Shown: positions 55,728-64,000 of the stretch, piece by piece
How the letters are laid out: each line of letters opens with the position of its first letter
Position numbering within the stretch: the stretch's first letter is position 1
Assembly (NCBI RefSeq): GCF_016735695.1
Contig: NZ_JAERQD010000009.1
Location: 1-64,000 of the forward strand
DNA from: Microvirga zambiensis WSM3693
GTDB lineage: Bacteria; Pseudomonadota; Alphaproteobacteria; Rhizobiales; Beijerinckiaceae
DNA length: 64,000 nucleotides
Reading direction: 5' to 3'
Position numbers and translations under genes: made by a program
The notes under the pieces: model-generated
Seen by the model: only the letters and a program-made list of their open reading frames with translations
The model's database searches: none
Told to the model about the DNA's origin: nothing

Positions 55728-56978
55728 TTGGCGCTGCAATCCCTGTTCCGGCCGCAGGCCGTGACGGCTGCCTCGGGCGAGCATTCGTCCGTGTCGCTGC
55801 CGGTTGCGCCGATGTCCTGGCAGGTTTTGGGCGGCTTCATCCTTTCCTGCGTCGTTGCGGTCGTGATCTTCCTCGGCACGGCGGAATATGCGCGCAAGGA
55901 GACGGCCGGCGGGGCGCTCGTCGCGGCCGGTGGCGCCGTGCGCGTCAGCGCCCTGCGCGGCGGCGTGGTCACCGAGCTGAGGGTGCAGGAAGGCGACCGG
56001 GTGGTTGCGGGCCAGCCGCTCTTCACGATCGCCTCGCGCCAGGGCCTCGAGGCCGGCGGCACCCTCGACGGCGCGGTCCTCGCCTCCCTCGATACCCAGA
56101 TCAGGATTCTGAAGGAGCAGATCGCGGCCGATCCTGAGCGCGTCGCCAACGAGATCCGGCGTCTCGACGCGACGATCGCCTCTGTGACGACGGAGCGGGA
56201 GGCGCTTGGAACCCAGCGCCGTCTCATGGCCGAACGCGTCCAGGTGACGGAAGACAGGCGCCGCACCGTCGCCCGCTTGACGCAGCAGGGCCATTCCACC
56301 CGCACCGCCCTGCAGGAGCAGGACGAGGCCCTGCTCGCCCGGCGGCAGGCTCTGGCCGAGATCGACCGGGACCTGGCGGCGGCGGACAAGGAGCTCGGAC
56401 AGACACAGCTTCAGCGCGAGCAGCTTCCCGTGCAGCAGGCCGAGCGCCTGGCGCAGCTGCGCCTCAATCTGGCTGACCGGGAACGCCAGAAGGCGGAGGC
56501 TCAGGGACAGCGGGCGCAGGTGCTCGCCGCACCCATCGCAGGACGTGTGACGGCCCTGCAGGTTGCGCCCGGGCAGATCGTCGATGCCAACAAGCCGCTC
56601 CTCACCCTCCTCCCCGATGGCGCGAACCTCATCGCGGAGCTCTTCGTACCGAGCCGCGCCATCGGCTTCGTCGCGCCGGGCCAGCAGGTGCGGCTCATGG
56701 TCGACGCCTTTCCCTATCAGCGCTTCGGGACGCTCAGCGGCTCGGTCGAGACCGTGTCGCAGGCGGTGCTCTCGCCCACCGACGTGATCGGCAGGACGGC
56801 GCTGACCGAGCCGGCCTATCGCGTCACCGTGCGTCTCGACAGGCAGGCCATCGACGCCTTCGGGCGCGAGGTGCCGCTCCAGCCCGACATGACGCTCAAG
56901 GCCGATATCGTGCTCGAAGGCCGCTCCCTCGTCGCGTGGCTGTTCGAGCCGCTGATCAGCGTCCGGGGGCGGATGTGA
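55728..56978 (+). CDS. HlyD family periplasmic adaptor of a peptide exporter
   Basis: A protein of 416 residues, membrane fusion protein. One N-terminal membrane segment (about 31-53, VLGGFILSCVVAVVIFLG) is followed by a lipoyl half-motif (RGGVVTELRVQEGDRVVAGQ), a coiled coil of about 150 residues and the second lipoyl half (AAPIAGRVTALQVAPGQIVD). A beta-barrel part then carries VRLMVDAFPYQRFG. TTG at 55728 is used with GAGGG about 7 bases upstream. Its stop overlaps the start of the C39 transporter (GTGA), so the two form one export machine. Confidence 0.92.
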   Translation: MALQSLFRPQAVTAASGEHSSVSLPVAPMSWQVLGGFILSCVVAVVIFLGTAEYARKETAGGALVAAGGAVRVSALRGGVVTELRVQEGDRVVAGQPLFTIASRQGLEAGGTLDGAVLASLDTQIRILKEQIAADPERVANEIRRLDATIASVTTEREALGTQRRLMAERVQVTEDRRRTVARLTQQGHSTRTALQEQDEALLARRQALAEIDRDLAAADKELGQTQLQREQLPVQQAERLAQLRLNLADRERQKAEAQGQRAQVLAAPIAGRVTALQVAPGQIVDANKPLLTLLPDGANLIAELFVPSRAIGFVAPGQQVRLMVDAFPYQRFGTLSGSVETVSQAVLSPTDVIGRTALTEPAYRVTVRLDRQAIDAFGREVPLQPDMTLKADIVLEGRSLVAWLFEPLISVRGRM

Positions 56979-59146
56979 GGATCGCCGCCTCCCTCGATTA
57001 TTTCGGCGCCCCGCGCCTGCCAGCGATCATCCAGTCGGAGGCAGCGGAATGCGGCCTCGCCTGTCTTGCCATGGTCGCGACCTACCATGGGCGCGAGGTC
57101 GATCTCATGGCGCTTCGCCGCCTGTTCTCGATCTCGCTCAAGGGCGTCACCCTGAAGGACGTGCTCGTCATGGGCCGCCGCCTCGGCATGACGGGCCGGG
57201 GCCTGCGGCTCGAGCCCGAGCAGCTGGGGCGGATCAAGCTGCCCTGCATCCTGCACTGGGACATGAACCATTTCGTGGTGCTCAAAGAGGTCGCCGCCCG
57301 CAAGGTGACGATCCACGATCCGGCGCTCGGCGTGCGCACGCTCACCCTCGACGAGGTCGGGACGCATTTCACCGGCATCGCGCTCGAGCTGACGCCGACG
57401 GAAGGGTTCGAGCGCAGGAAGGAGACATCCCGTCTCAGCCTCACCGCCCTGTGGGGCAGGATGCGGGGCGTGAAGCGGGCGCTCGCGCAGGCGCTGGTGC
57501 TCTCCGCCGTGCTGCAGCTCGCGGTGCTCGCAGCACCCTTCTACATGCAGCTTGCCGTCGACGAGGCGGTGATGAAGGGCGACCAGGGCCTTCTGACCGC
57601 GCTCGCGCTGGGCTTCGGCCTGCTCATGCTGATCCATGTCGGTGCCGAGTGGCTGCGCTCGCACGTGCTGCTGTTCTTGGGCAGCGCGCTCAATTTCCAG
57701 ATCGGCGCGAACCTGTTCCACCATCTCGTACGCCTGCCGCTCGCCTGGTTCGAGAAGCGGCATATCGGCGATCTCGTCTCGCGCTTCCGCTCGGCGGAGC
57801 CGATCCAGCGGCTGATCTCGGAAGGGCTCGTCGCCGCCTTCGTGGACGGCGCCATGGCGACGCTGACGCTCGTCATGATCCTGATCTACAGTCCCAAGCT
57901 ATCGGGCATCGTGTTCGCGGCGCTCGCGCTCTATGCGCTCCTGCGCTTTACCCTCTATCGCTCCTTGCGCCAGCGGCAGGAGGAGATGATAGAGGCGGCC
58001 GCCAAGGAGCAGACCACCTTCATCGAGACGGCACGGGCCATCCAGAGCATCAAGATCTTCGGCCGCGAATCCGATCGCGAGGCCGTGTGGCAGAACCGCT
58101 ATGCGGAATCGATCAGCCGCTCGATCCGTCAGGGCCGCTTCACCATCGGCTTCAAGACCGCGAACGATGTGATCTACGGGCTCGAGAACGCGCTCGTGGT
58201 CTGGCTCGGCGCCAAGGCGATCATGGCGAACGACATGACCATCGGCATGCTCTACGCCTTCATGGCCTACAAGGAGCAGTTCCTTTCCAAGGCCACCAAC
58301 CTGATCGAGACCGGCATCCAGTACCGCATGCTCGATCTCCATCTCGACCGCCTGTCCGACATCGCGCTCACGGAGCGGGAGGAGGATTCTCACGCGGAAA
58401 GCCTCGTGGCGCGGCCGGTCGTGGGAGCGCTCGAATTACGGAATGTCAGCTTCCGCTATGCCGACACTGAGCCGGAGGTTCTGTCGGGCGTCGCGATGAA
58501 GGTCGCAGCCGGCGAGTTCGTCGCCATCACCGGCCCCTCGGGCGGGGGCAAGACCACGCTGCTCAAGGTCATGCTCGGCTTGTTTCAGCCTCTGGAGGGC
58601 GTGGTCCATATCGACGGCACGCCCCTCGTGCATTTCGGCCGTCAGGCCTTCCGCTCGCAGATCGGCGTGGTGATGCAGGACGACCAGCTGCTCTCCGGCT
58701 CCATCGCCGAGAACATCTGCTTTTTCGATGCGAGCCTCGATCTCGAATGGATGCGCGAATGCGCCAGGATCGCCGGGATCGACGACGAGATCATGGCCAT
58801 GCCGATGAACTACAACACCCTGATCGGCGACATGGGAACCGCCCTCTCGGGCGGCCAGCGCCAGCGGGTGCTGCTCGCCCGTGCGCTCTACCGCCGCCCG
58901 CGCATCCTATTCATGGACGAGGGCACATCGCATCTCGATCTCGACAAGGAGCGCGAGGTCAACCGGGCCCTGGCGGAGCTGAAGATCACGCGCATCGTCA
59001 TCGCCCACCGCCCGGAGACGATCCGGGCTGCGGACCGCATCGTGGTTTTGAACGGAGGCCGGGTGTCGGTGCCGATCGGTTCCGACGCTTTCGCCTTGGC
59101 GGATGGGTCAGGTTCGCGTCTGGCGACCGGACCGGACCGGACTTGA
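56975..59146 (+). CDS. Peptidase-containing ABC transporter (C39), double-glycine peptide exporter
   Basis: A protein of 723 residues. The N-terminal C39 Cys protease is intact: Gln20 (oxyanion), Cys26 in QSEAAECGLACLAMVATYHG, His99 in HWDMNHFVVL and Asp115 in IHDP. Six membrane helices (about 160-430) and an ATPase domain follow, with Walker A GPSGGGKTT, signature LSGGQRQRV, Walker B ILFMDEGTSHLD and an H-loop His. Such proteins cut peptides after a Gly-Gly leader while exporting them. GTG at 56975 overlaps the HlyD stop by 4 bases. A matching substrate gene lies 394 bases downstream on the other strand. Confidence 0.95.
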   Translation: MRIAASLDYFGAPRLPAIIQSEAAECGLACLAMVATYHGREVDLMALRRLFSISLKGVTLKDVLVMGRRLGMTGRGLRLEPEQLGRIKLPCILHWDMNHFVVLKEVAARKVTIHDPALGVRTLTLDEVGTHFTGIALELTPTEGFERRKETSRLSLTALWGRMRGVKRALAQALVLSAVLQLAVLAAPFYMQLAVDEAVMKGDQGLLTALALGFGLLMLIHVGAEWLRSHVLLFLGSALNFQIGANLFHHLVRLPLAWFEKRHIGDLVSRFRSAEPIQRLISEGLVAAFVDGAMATLTLVMILIYSPKLSGIVFAALALYALLRFTLYRSLRQRQEEMIEAAAKEQTTFIETARAIQSIKIFGRESDREAVWQNRYAESISRSIRQGRFTIGFKTANDVIYGLENALVVWLGAKAIMANDMTIGMLYAFMAYKEQFLSKATNLIETGIQYRMLDLHLDRLSDIALTEREEDSHAESLVARPVVGALELRNVSFRYADTEPEVLSGVAMKVAAGEFVAITGPSGGGKTTLLKVMLGLFQPLEGVVHIDGTPLVHFGRQAFRSQIGVVMQDDQLLSGSIAENICFFDASLDLEWMRECARIAGIDDEIMAMPMNYNTLIGDMGTALSGGQRQRVLLARALYRRPRILFMDEGTSHLDLDKEREVNRALAELKITRIVIAHRPETIRAADRIVVLNGGRVSVPIGSDAFALADGSGSRLATGPDRT

Positions 59147-59158
59147 GACGGCGCTTCA

Positions 59159-59395
59159 CCTCTCCCCGGATCACGGGTTTTGCCGAGATCCGTTTTAGCT
59201 GCCGCAGGCGCCACCTCTCCCCGGATCTCGGATGTTTCCGAGATCCGTTTTGGCAAGCCCAAGTCGGGAACACCCGACTTGGGGCGGGGAGAGGTCGAGC
59301 GAAAGCGAGGGTGAGGGGGCACCGCCCTTTCCGGATAGACCTGTAACCCCTCACCCGCGCCTCCGGCGCGACCTCTCCCTCAAGGAGAGGTGTAC
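59159..59395. repeat. Palindromic repeats with a duplicated unit (family E)
   Basis: CACCTCTCCCCGGATC, then CCGAGATCCGTTTT, occurs twice (about 59158-59200 and 59211-59252). The block then pairs AAGTCGGG with CCCGACTT and ends with CCTCACCCGCGCCTCCGGCG then CGACCTCTCC. It fills the space between the transporter and the facing peptide gene together with 59396-59482, where nothing else is seen. Confidence 0.7.
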
Positions 59396-59482
59396 CCGCG
59401 CCATATCTTCATCAGTAGGCGGTCAAGATACTGAATGATAAGCCAGCCTCTCAGGATATCCGACCCGCCGGGCAGCGGGTCG

Positions 59483-59511
59483 AAAAAGGCGCGGCTGGTG
59501 CAAGCCGCGCC
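59483..59511 (-). terminator. Intrinsic terminator of the double-glycine peptide gene
   Basis: GGCGCGGCT pairs with AGCCGCGCC around a 6-base loop and is followed on the minus strand by TTTTTCG. It lies 30 bases past the peptide stop codon. Confidence 0.92.
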
Positions 59512-59540
59512 CGTCCTATTCCGGTTGGACCGGGTCGGAC

Positions 59541-59639
59541 TTAGTAGAGAATGACGCGACGTCCACCGCCGACCTCTGCGAGTTCCTTCTCGCTGAGCTC
59601 GATCGGAGCGTCGTCCTTCATCGCTTCATTGGTCTTCAT
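59541..59639 (-). CDS. Double-glycine leader peptide precursor, 32 residues
   Basis: A 32-residue peptide, easily missed because of its size. Leader: basic MKTNEAMK, then acidic DDAPIE, then LSEKELAEVGGG. The latter fits the double-glycine consensus exactly (Leu -12, Ser -11, Glu -8, Leu -7, Val -4, Gly -2, Gly -1). Cleavage there leaves RRVILY; cutting one residue earlier would give GRRVILY. ATG at 59639 has GGGGAGG 5 bases upstream. It has its own promoter, leader hairpins and terminator, and lies beside a C39 transporter. No lanthipeptide or other maturase is adjacent. A signalling peptide or bacteriocin-like role is inference. Confidence 0.85.
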   Translation of the reverse strand: MKTNEAMKDDAPIELSEKELAEVGGGRRVILY

Positions 59640-59659
59640 AAAGACCTCCCCCACTCACT

Positions 59660-59693
59660 GGATGCCGTGAGGCATCCCCTGGCAAAGGGCCAG
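59660..59693 (-). promoter_or_regulatory. Two hairpins in the peptide gene 5' leader
   Basis: CTGGC/GCCAG (59679-59693) and GGATGCC/GGCATCC with loop TCAC (59660-59677) lie back to back between the predicted start of transcription and the ribosome binding site. They may stabilise the mRNA or control translation. Confidence 0.65.
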
Positions 59694-59699
59694 TGCAAC

Positions 59700-59730
59700 A
59701 TAATAACAATATTTTAACCCTGAGAGTCAA
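59700..59730 (-). promoter_or_regulatory. Promoter of the double-glycine peptide gene
   Basis: TTGACT (59730-59725) and TATTAT (59705-59700) in AT-rich DNA, spaced 19 bases, on the minus strand. The spacing is longer than ideal; a TTATTA hexamer gives 18. The leader would be about 53 bases. Confidence 0.6.
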
Positions 59731-59814
59731 TTGGTTTTACCTTAGCCCAGAACATTTTCCGCTTCGTCCATGCCTGGACTCGCGGCGCCCGACGGGATCG
59801 GTTATGAACGATCC

Positions 59815-60975
59815 ATGGACCTGATTGCCTCCTCCGACGCTCTGGCCGCCGCCTGCCGCAGCCTCAGCCAGCACCCTTTCGTGACCGTCGACACGGAATT
59901 CCTGCGCGAAACAACCTATTACCCGAAACTCTGTCTCATTCAGATGGCGGGATCGGACCCGGGCGAAGCCTATCTCATCGATCCCCTGGCCGATGGGCTG
60001 GATCTTGAGCCCTTCATGGCGCTCATGGCGGATCCGAACGTGGTGAAGGTCTTCCACTCCGCCCGGCAGGATCTGGAAATCGTCTGGAATCTCGGCGGCA
60101 TCGTGCCCGCGCCGCTCTTCGACACCCAGGTCGCCGCCATGGTCTGCGGCTATGGCGACTCGGTGTCCTACGAGCAGCTCGTCAACGACCTCGCCAAGGC
60201 GAAGATCGACAAGTCCTCCCGCTTCACCGACTGGTCGCGCCGCCCTCTCACCGATGCGCAGCTCACCTACGCGCTGTCCGACGTGACCCATCTGGTGAAG
60301 GTCTATCAGGCGCTGCTCGCCGAACTGGAGCGTAACGGCCGTCTCGAATGGCTCACCGAGGAGATGGCGGTCCTCACTTCGCCCGAGACCTATCAGGCCG
60401 ATCCGGACAATGCCTGGCGCCGCCTGGCCGGGCGCCTGCGCAAGCCGCGCGAGATCGCGGTCCTCATGGAGATCGCCGCCTGGCGCGAGCGCGAAGCGCA
60501 GAGCCGGGACGTGCCGCGCGGGCGCATCCTCAAGGACGACGCGGTGATCGACATCGCCACGTCCGGTCCGCGCAGCGTCGAGGCGCTCGGCCGCCTGCGC
60601 ACCATTCCCAACGGCTTCGAGCGCTCCCGCACCGGGGCCGAGATCCTGGACGCAGTGGAGCGGGCGCTGTCCCGCGATCCCGCCACGATCCCGGTTCCCG
60701 AGCGCAGCCGCGGCCGCGCCAATACCGGCTCCGTCGTCGATCTGCTGAAGGTGCTGCTCAAGGCGGTCGCCGAACAGGAGGGCGTCGCGCCCAAGATCAT
60801 CGCCACGGTCGAGGAGCTCGAGGCCATCGCCGACAGCGACGGCGCCGACGTCCCCTCCCTCCACGGCTGGCGCCGCAAGCTGTTCGGCGAAAAGGCCCTG
60901 GCGCTCAAGAACGGCCAACTCGGGCTGGTGCTGGAGCGCGGGCGGGTGAAGCTCAGGACGATTACCGAGGCCTGA
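59815..60975 (+). CDS. rnd: Ribonuclease D
   Basis: A protein of 386 residues. 3'-5' exonuclease of the DEDD family used in tRNA 3' maturation. [35 protein letters not shown] and the [13 protein letters not shown] motif give the DEDDy residues; HRDC-type regions follow ([20 protein letters not shown]). ATG at 59815; an ATG at 59770 would add 15 residues. In many Rhizobiales rnd is close to aspS; here the repeat cluster and the peptide-export locus lie between them. Confidence 0.94.
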   Translation: MDLIASSDALAAACRSLSQHPFVTVDTEFLRETTYYPKLCLIQMAGSDPGEAYLIDPLADGLDLEPFMALMADPNVVKVFHSARQDLEIVWNLGGIVPAPLFDTQVAAMVCGYGDSVSYEQLVNDLAKAKIDKSSRFTDWSRRPLTDAQLTYALSDVTHLVKVYQALLAELERNGRLEWLTEEMAVLTSPETYQADPDNAWRRLAGRLRKPREIAVLMEIAAWREREAQSRDVPRGRILKDDAVIDIATSGPRSVEALGRLRTIPNGFERSRTGAEILDAVERALSRDPATIPVPERSRGRANTGSVVDLLKVLLKAVAEQEGVAPKIIATVEELEAIADSDGADVPSLHGWRRKLFGEKALALKNGQLGLVLERGRVKLRTITEA

Positions 60976-60979
60976 AGCC

Positions 60980-61522
60980 TCAAAGAAACCCCTTCAGCCT
61001 CAGCAGCCCCAGCGTCGCCACCGTCGCCGCGTCCTTGATCGCGCCGCCGGAGATCATCGTCAGCACCTCGTCGATGGGGAAGGCGCGGCTGATCATGTCC
61101 TGTTCGGAATGCTCGCGGCGGGCCTCGCCCTGCCGCAGGCCCTGGGCGAGATAGATGTGAAAGCCCTGGTTCGAGTAGCCGTAGCATTCGAACAGGTGGC
61201 CGACGGGCCGCATGATCTCCGCCGTCAGCCCCGTCTCCTCCCGCAGCTCGGCCCGGGCGAGTTCCAGCGGGTCGATGCCGGGCGCATCCTCCCAACCGCC
61301 CTGCGGCAATTCCCAATAGCGGCCCTTCACCGGATAACGGTACTGCTCCACCAGATGGATCATGCCGTTCTCGACGGGGGCGATGATCGCGAAATCGGCC
61401 TTCTCCACCACGCCGTAGATCCCGGGCGTGCCGTCCTGAAGGACGATCGCGTCCTCCCGCAGGCGCATCCAGCGGTTCTCGTAGACGATGCGCGTCGCGG
61501 TGGTTCTGATGTTCGGCGCCAT
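60980..61522 (-). CDS. Nudix hydrolase (ADP-ribose pyrophosphatase-like)
   Basis: A protein of 180 residues. Nudix box ELARAELREETGLTAEIM, with QYRYPVKGRYWELPQGGWED before it, resembles ADP-ribose or GDP-sugar pyrophosphatases. A few residues are inserted between the first Gly and the REEx part of the box. ATG at 61522 has a G-rich stretch just upstream; a TTG at 61537 is the alternative. Its stop lies 4 bases from the converging rnd stop. Confidence 0.88.
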   Translation of the reverse strand: MAPNIRTTATRIVYENRWMRLREDAIVLQDGTPGIYGVVEKADFAIIAPVENGMIHLVEQYRYPVKGRYWELPQGGWEDAPGIDPLELARAELREETGLTAEIMRPVGHLFECYGYSNQGFHIYLAQGLRQGEARREHSEQDMISRAFPIDEVLTMISGGAIKDAATVATLGLLRLKGFL

Positions 61523-61595
61523 GGATCCCCCATACAAGCAAATGGCCGGGCGACAGCCCGGCCACGCTTATACACCGATTGTTCGGTCCGATGCT

Positions 61596-62219
61596 CTACC
61601 GCCCGAAGATGCCCTTGAAGAACTGGGCCATCTTGTTGTGCTTCTTCTTGCGGTCGACATCGGCCTGACTCTTCACCCAGGCGATCTGGACCACGCGCCG
61701 CTCGCCGGCGAAGGGCAGATGGCCGTGCCAGGAATGGTCGGAGCGCAGGAAGGCGAACATGGTGCCCATGACAGGCGGCACTTCAAGCTTGAAGCGGTCG
61801 TAGTTCTTCTCGTCGTAGAGAACCCGAAGGCGGCCTCCCTCGCCCTGCTCCCACTCGTCGTTCATGTAGACGAGCATGGTCATGACCTTGGACGGGCCGT
61901 CCGTGTGGATGGCGCCGTATTTCGGCTGCGACCGTTTCATGATGGTGGTCAGGCGCGGATATTGATGGAGATCCAGGCCGAATTTCTTCGACAGCTCTTC
62001 CGTCAGCTCAGGGCCCTCGAGCTCGTCGATGAGCTGCTTGAACCGGCCATGCAGCTTGACCTCATCGACGGTCAGGTAGCCGGGCTTGTCGATGTCTGGG
62101 AAATCCCGTCGCAGGTCATCGATCTTGTCCTGCTTCAGAAGGTTTGCTGCCAGCACATAATCATAAGGTTCGTTCGACCGCTCCGCGTTCCGGACAGCAG
62201 TCAGATCGATCAGTTCCAT
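61596..62219 (-). CDS. 2-oxoglutarate/Fe(II)-dependent oxygenase
   Basis: A protein of 207 residues with a double-stranded beta helix: iron ligands in AIHTDGPSK (HxD) and in DHSWHGHLPFAGERRVVQIA (His, with Arg for oxoglutarate). It resembles the 2OG-FeII_Oxy_3 group. A basic C-terminus (DRKKKHNKMAQFFKGIFG) could contact nucleic acid or membrane. Substrate unknown. It stands about 75 bases upstream of the Nudix gene on the same strand. Confidence 0.82.
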   Translation of the reverse strand: MELIDLTAVRNAERSNEPYDYVLAANLLKQDKIDDLRRDFPDIDKPGYLTVDEVKLHGRFKQLIDELEGPELTEELSKKFGLDLHQYPRLTTIMKRSQPKYGAIHTDGPSKVMTMLVYMNDEWEQGEGGRLRVLYDEKNYDRFKLEVPPVMGTMFAFLRSDHSWHGHLPFAGERRVVQIAWVKSQADVDRKKKHNKMAQFFKGIFGR

Positions 62220-62332
62220 GGGCGTCCCCCGAGGCTAAGCTCTATGGGCGCGCAGGGTAACGAAAAGTCGTCCCCTGTAAATCAGGATCTTCACGGAAAT
62301 TTTATCGCACCCGCCGACAGGCAGGCGCGGCC

Positions 62333-63853
62333 TCAATGGATTTCGATGACCGGCTCCATGTTGAGGAGCTTGCCGAGCCCCCTCAGACGGCTGGCGAGGC
62401 GCTCGTTGGCGAGCGGCTCCAGATGCTCCGGCAATTGCAGCACGACCTGATTGCCGCGGGCGAGAAGCGGCGAGCGCGGCAGTACGCCCTCCATGGCGAC
62501 CGAGACCGGATAGGCGACCCGCATCAGCGCGGCGAGGAGGCGGGCGCGCTCCAGAAGCCGGGGGCCGGCGAGGGTCTTGATGCGCGAGCTCACCTTGTCG
62601 GGCGAAAGCCCCTCGTGCCGGAAGAAGATCGACAGCGCCAGATAGGCGCGTCCCGGATGGTCGAGCCCGGCGAAGGCGCCGTAGGCGATGAGGTTGAGGC
62701 TCTGCTCGCCCCGGTAGTCGGGATGGGCGCGCCAGCCGATATCGGCGAGCAGGCAGGCCGCCCGGCGCAGGCGACTGTCATAGACCGTCTCCGGCAGGTT
62801 CAGGCTGCGGATGAACGCCTCGGTCCACTGGCACATCTCCTCCCCATGTCGGGGCGAGCGCGAGCGCAGGAGATTGAGGTCGCTCGCCGCCGCGATGAGA
62901 GGATCGCGCTCCCGCACCTGCGGGTCGAGCTTGTCGAAGAGCACGCCCTCGCGCACGCCGAAGGCGGAGATCGCCACCTCCTTCGGCTCCCCGAGGCGGA
63001 TGATCTCCTCGAGCACGATGGCGCCGTAGGCGAGCAGCGGCCGGCGGGCTTCGGAGACGCTCTCGATGTCCTTGAGCGTCTTGGAATCCGCTTCCTCGAC
63101 GAGGCGCAGGAAGTCGAGACCGTCGTCGGGATCGATGACGTAGGCGTGCATCACATGGAGCGGATAGTCCCGCGCCGCCTGATGCAGCCGCGCCAAAGCG
63201 CGCCATGTGCCTCCGACCGCATAGAAGGTGCGTCCGTGCAGGTCTTCGAGATATTCCGGAGCCCGTTCAAGGGCTTCGCGCACGATCTTCTGAGCCCGCT
63301 TCAACGAGCCGCCGCTGACATCCTGCAGGGCGAGGCCGCCGAGCGGCATGGTGATTCCCTGCCCGACCTGGGCGCCGTGCACGTCGACCAGCTCCAGGCT
63401 GCCGCCGCCCATGTCGCCGACCATGCCGTCGGGCGCATGGAAGCCGGCGATGACGCCGAGTGCGGAGGCCCGCGCCTCTTCGGCGCCGGAGAGCAGGCTG
63501 ATCGGCTGGCCGCAGGCCTTCTCGGCGGCAGCGAGGAAGGCAGGGCCGTTCGAGGCGTCGCGCGCCGCCGCGGTGGCGAGTACGAAGATATCCGAGACGT
63601 TCATGGTCTCGCAGAGAACGCGGAACCGGGCGAGCGCGCGCAGGGCCCGGTCGACCGCATCGTCGTCGAGGCGGCCGGTGGTCGCGACATGGCGGCCGAG
63701 GCCGCAGAGGACCTTTTCGTTGTAGATCGGCGTGACGGCCCGGGTCAGACCTTCATAGGCCACGAGGCGGACGGAGTTCGAGCCGATATCGATGATGGCG
63801 ACGGGACGGCCGAGCTTGAGCCGTCCGGGAGCATCGAAGCTGAGGGCCGGCAT
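62333..63853 (-). CDS. ppx: Exopolyphosphatase (Ppx/GppA family)
   Basis: A protein of 506 residues. VAIIDIGSNSVRLVAYEGL (phosphate loop), FVLATAAARDASNG, GDMGGGSLELVDV and a C-terminal helical half of about 200 residues match Ppx/GppA. It degrades polyphosphate and may also act on pppGpp. ATG at 63853 starts 1 base after the stop of the probable ppk1; an upstream ATG inside that gene (63913) is rejected. Confidence 0.93.
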   Translation of the reverse strand: MPALSFDAPGRLKLGRPVAIIDIGSNSVRLVAYEGLTRAVTPIYNEKVLCGLGRHVATTGRLDDDAVDRALRALARFRVLCETMNVSDIFVLATAAARDASNGPAFLAAAEKACGQPISLLSGAEEARASALGVIAGFHAPDGMVGDMGGGSLELVDVHGAQVGQGITMPLGGLALQDVSGGSLKRAQKIVREALERAPEYLEDLHGRTFYAVGGTWRALARLHQAARDYPLHVMHAYVIDPDDGLDFLRLVEEADSKTLKDIESVSEARRPLLAYGAIVLEEIIRLGEPKEVAISAFGVREGVLFDKLDPQVRERDPLIAAASDLNLLRSRSPRHGEEMCQWTEAFIRSLNLPETVYDSRLRRAACLLADIGWRAHPDYRGEQSLNLIAYGAFAGLDHPGRAYLALSIFFRHEGLSPDKVSSRIKTLAGPRLLERARLLAALMRVAYPVSVAMEGVLPRSPLLARGNQVVLQLPEHLEPLANERLASRLRGLGKLLNMEPVIEIH

Positions 63854-63854
63854 G

Positions 63855-64000
63855 TCAGCGTTGCCCGCGCTTGGCGAGCGCCTTGGGACTGGAGGTCTTG
63901 AGGGATTTGCCACGGCCCGACAGACTTGGGTTTGTCATGAAATACTTGTGGGCGTTGAAAGGTTCCTCGCCCTTGGCCGGCACGACCCGCTGGCTCGAGC
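63855..64000 (-). CDS. ppk1: Probable polyphosphate kinase, C-terminal end (partial)
   Basis: Only the last 48 residues lie in the window. They read [20 protein letters not shown] then [20 protein letters not shown], resembling the C-terminal tail of alphaproteobacterial Ppk1. The tight coupling to ppx (stop and start separated by one base) supports this: ppk-ppx pairs make and degrade polyphosphate. The bulk of the protein is outside the window, so the call is tentative. Confidence 0.6.
   Translation of the reverse strand, partial: SSQRVVPAKGEEPFNAHKYFMTNPSLSGRGKSLKTSSPKALAKRGQR

Overview
The window is about 64 kb of GC-rich DNA from an alphaproteobacterium of the order Rhizobiales. The gene order, the DUF1127 and DUF6894 small proteins and the dispersed palindromes fit Methylobacteriaceae best, perhaps Microvirga; that placement is inference. 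I see no rRNA, tRNA, CRISPR array, transposase or phage gene.

Layout. 0.2-8.1 kb: a DUF815 ATPase diverges from yajC-secD-secF, followed by two genes resembling mitochondrial complex I assembly factors (NDUFAF3- and NDUFAF6-like), trmFO and an SDR. 8.2-28.2 kb is an accessory-rich stretch: DUF1127, three RTX proteins, low-complexity secreted proteins, a diguanylate cyclase, two DUF6894 paralogues, a methyltransferase, an Old Yellow Enzyme, uvrA, ssb, an M20 peptidase and rppH. 28.2-29.2 kb has no clear gene but holds palindromic repeats and a LexA-box promoter reading into strongly self-complementary sequence. 29.2-44 kb is a conserved housekeeping block on the minus strand: dgt-argS-SPOR-nagZ-scpA-scpB-ABC ATPase-tatA-tatB-tatC-serS-surE-pcm-nlpD, with erpA divergent. 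44-53 kb: a large exported protein, maeB, two acyltransferases, a glycosyltransferase and aspS. 53-53.9 kb is packed with palindromes. 53.9-59.7 kb: DUF1398, marR with a 40-bp perfect palindrome, a WYL-like protein and a peptide-export locus. 59.8-64 kb: rnd, a Nudix hydrolase, a 2OG-Fe(II) oxygenase, ppx and the end of a probable ppk1.

The most interesting system is at 55.7-59.7 kb. An HlyD adaptor overlaps a C39 peptidase-containing ABC transporter, and a very small gene beside them (59541-59639, minus) encodes a 32-residue peptide with a textbook double-glycine leader. It has its own promoter, structured leader, strong ribosome binding site and intrinsic terminator. Canonical cleavage would release only RRVILY. 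No modification enzyme is nearby, so this looks like a minimal peptide-signal or bacteriocin-like export system.

Two further points. Inverted copies of one sequence lie at 9-150 and 28370-28523; flipping the DNA between them would put yajC-secDF beside nlpD on the same strand, the order I recall in other Rhizobiales, which suggests a 28-kb inversion. The DNA at 28.50-28.88 kb, with a perfect GTTC-N7-GTTC box, a strong promoter and three 8-9 bp stems, is a candidate damage-regulated structured RNA. Starts were moved from the longest frame where a Shine-Dalgarno sequence or family length supported it.
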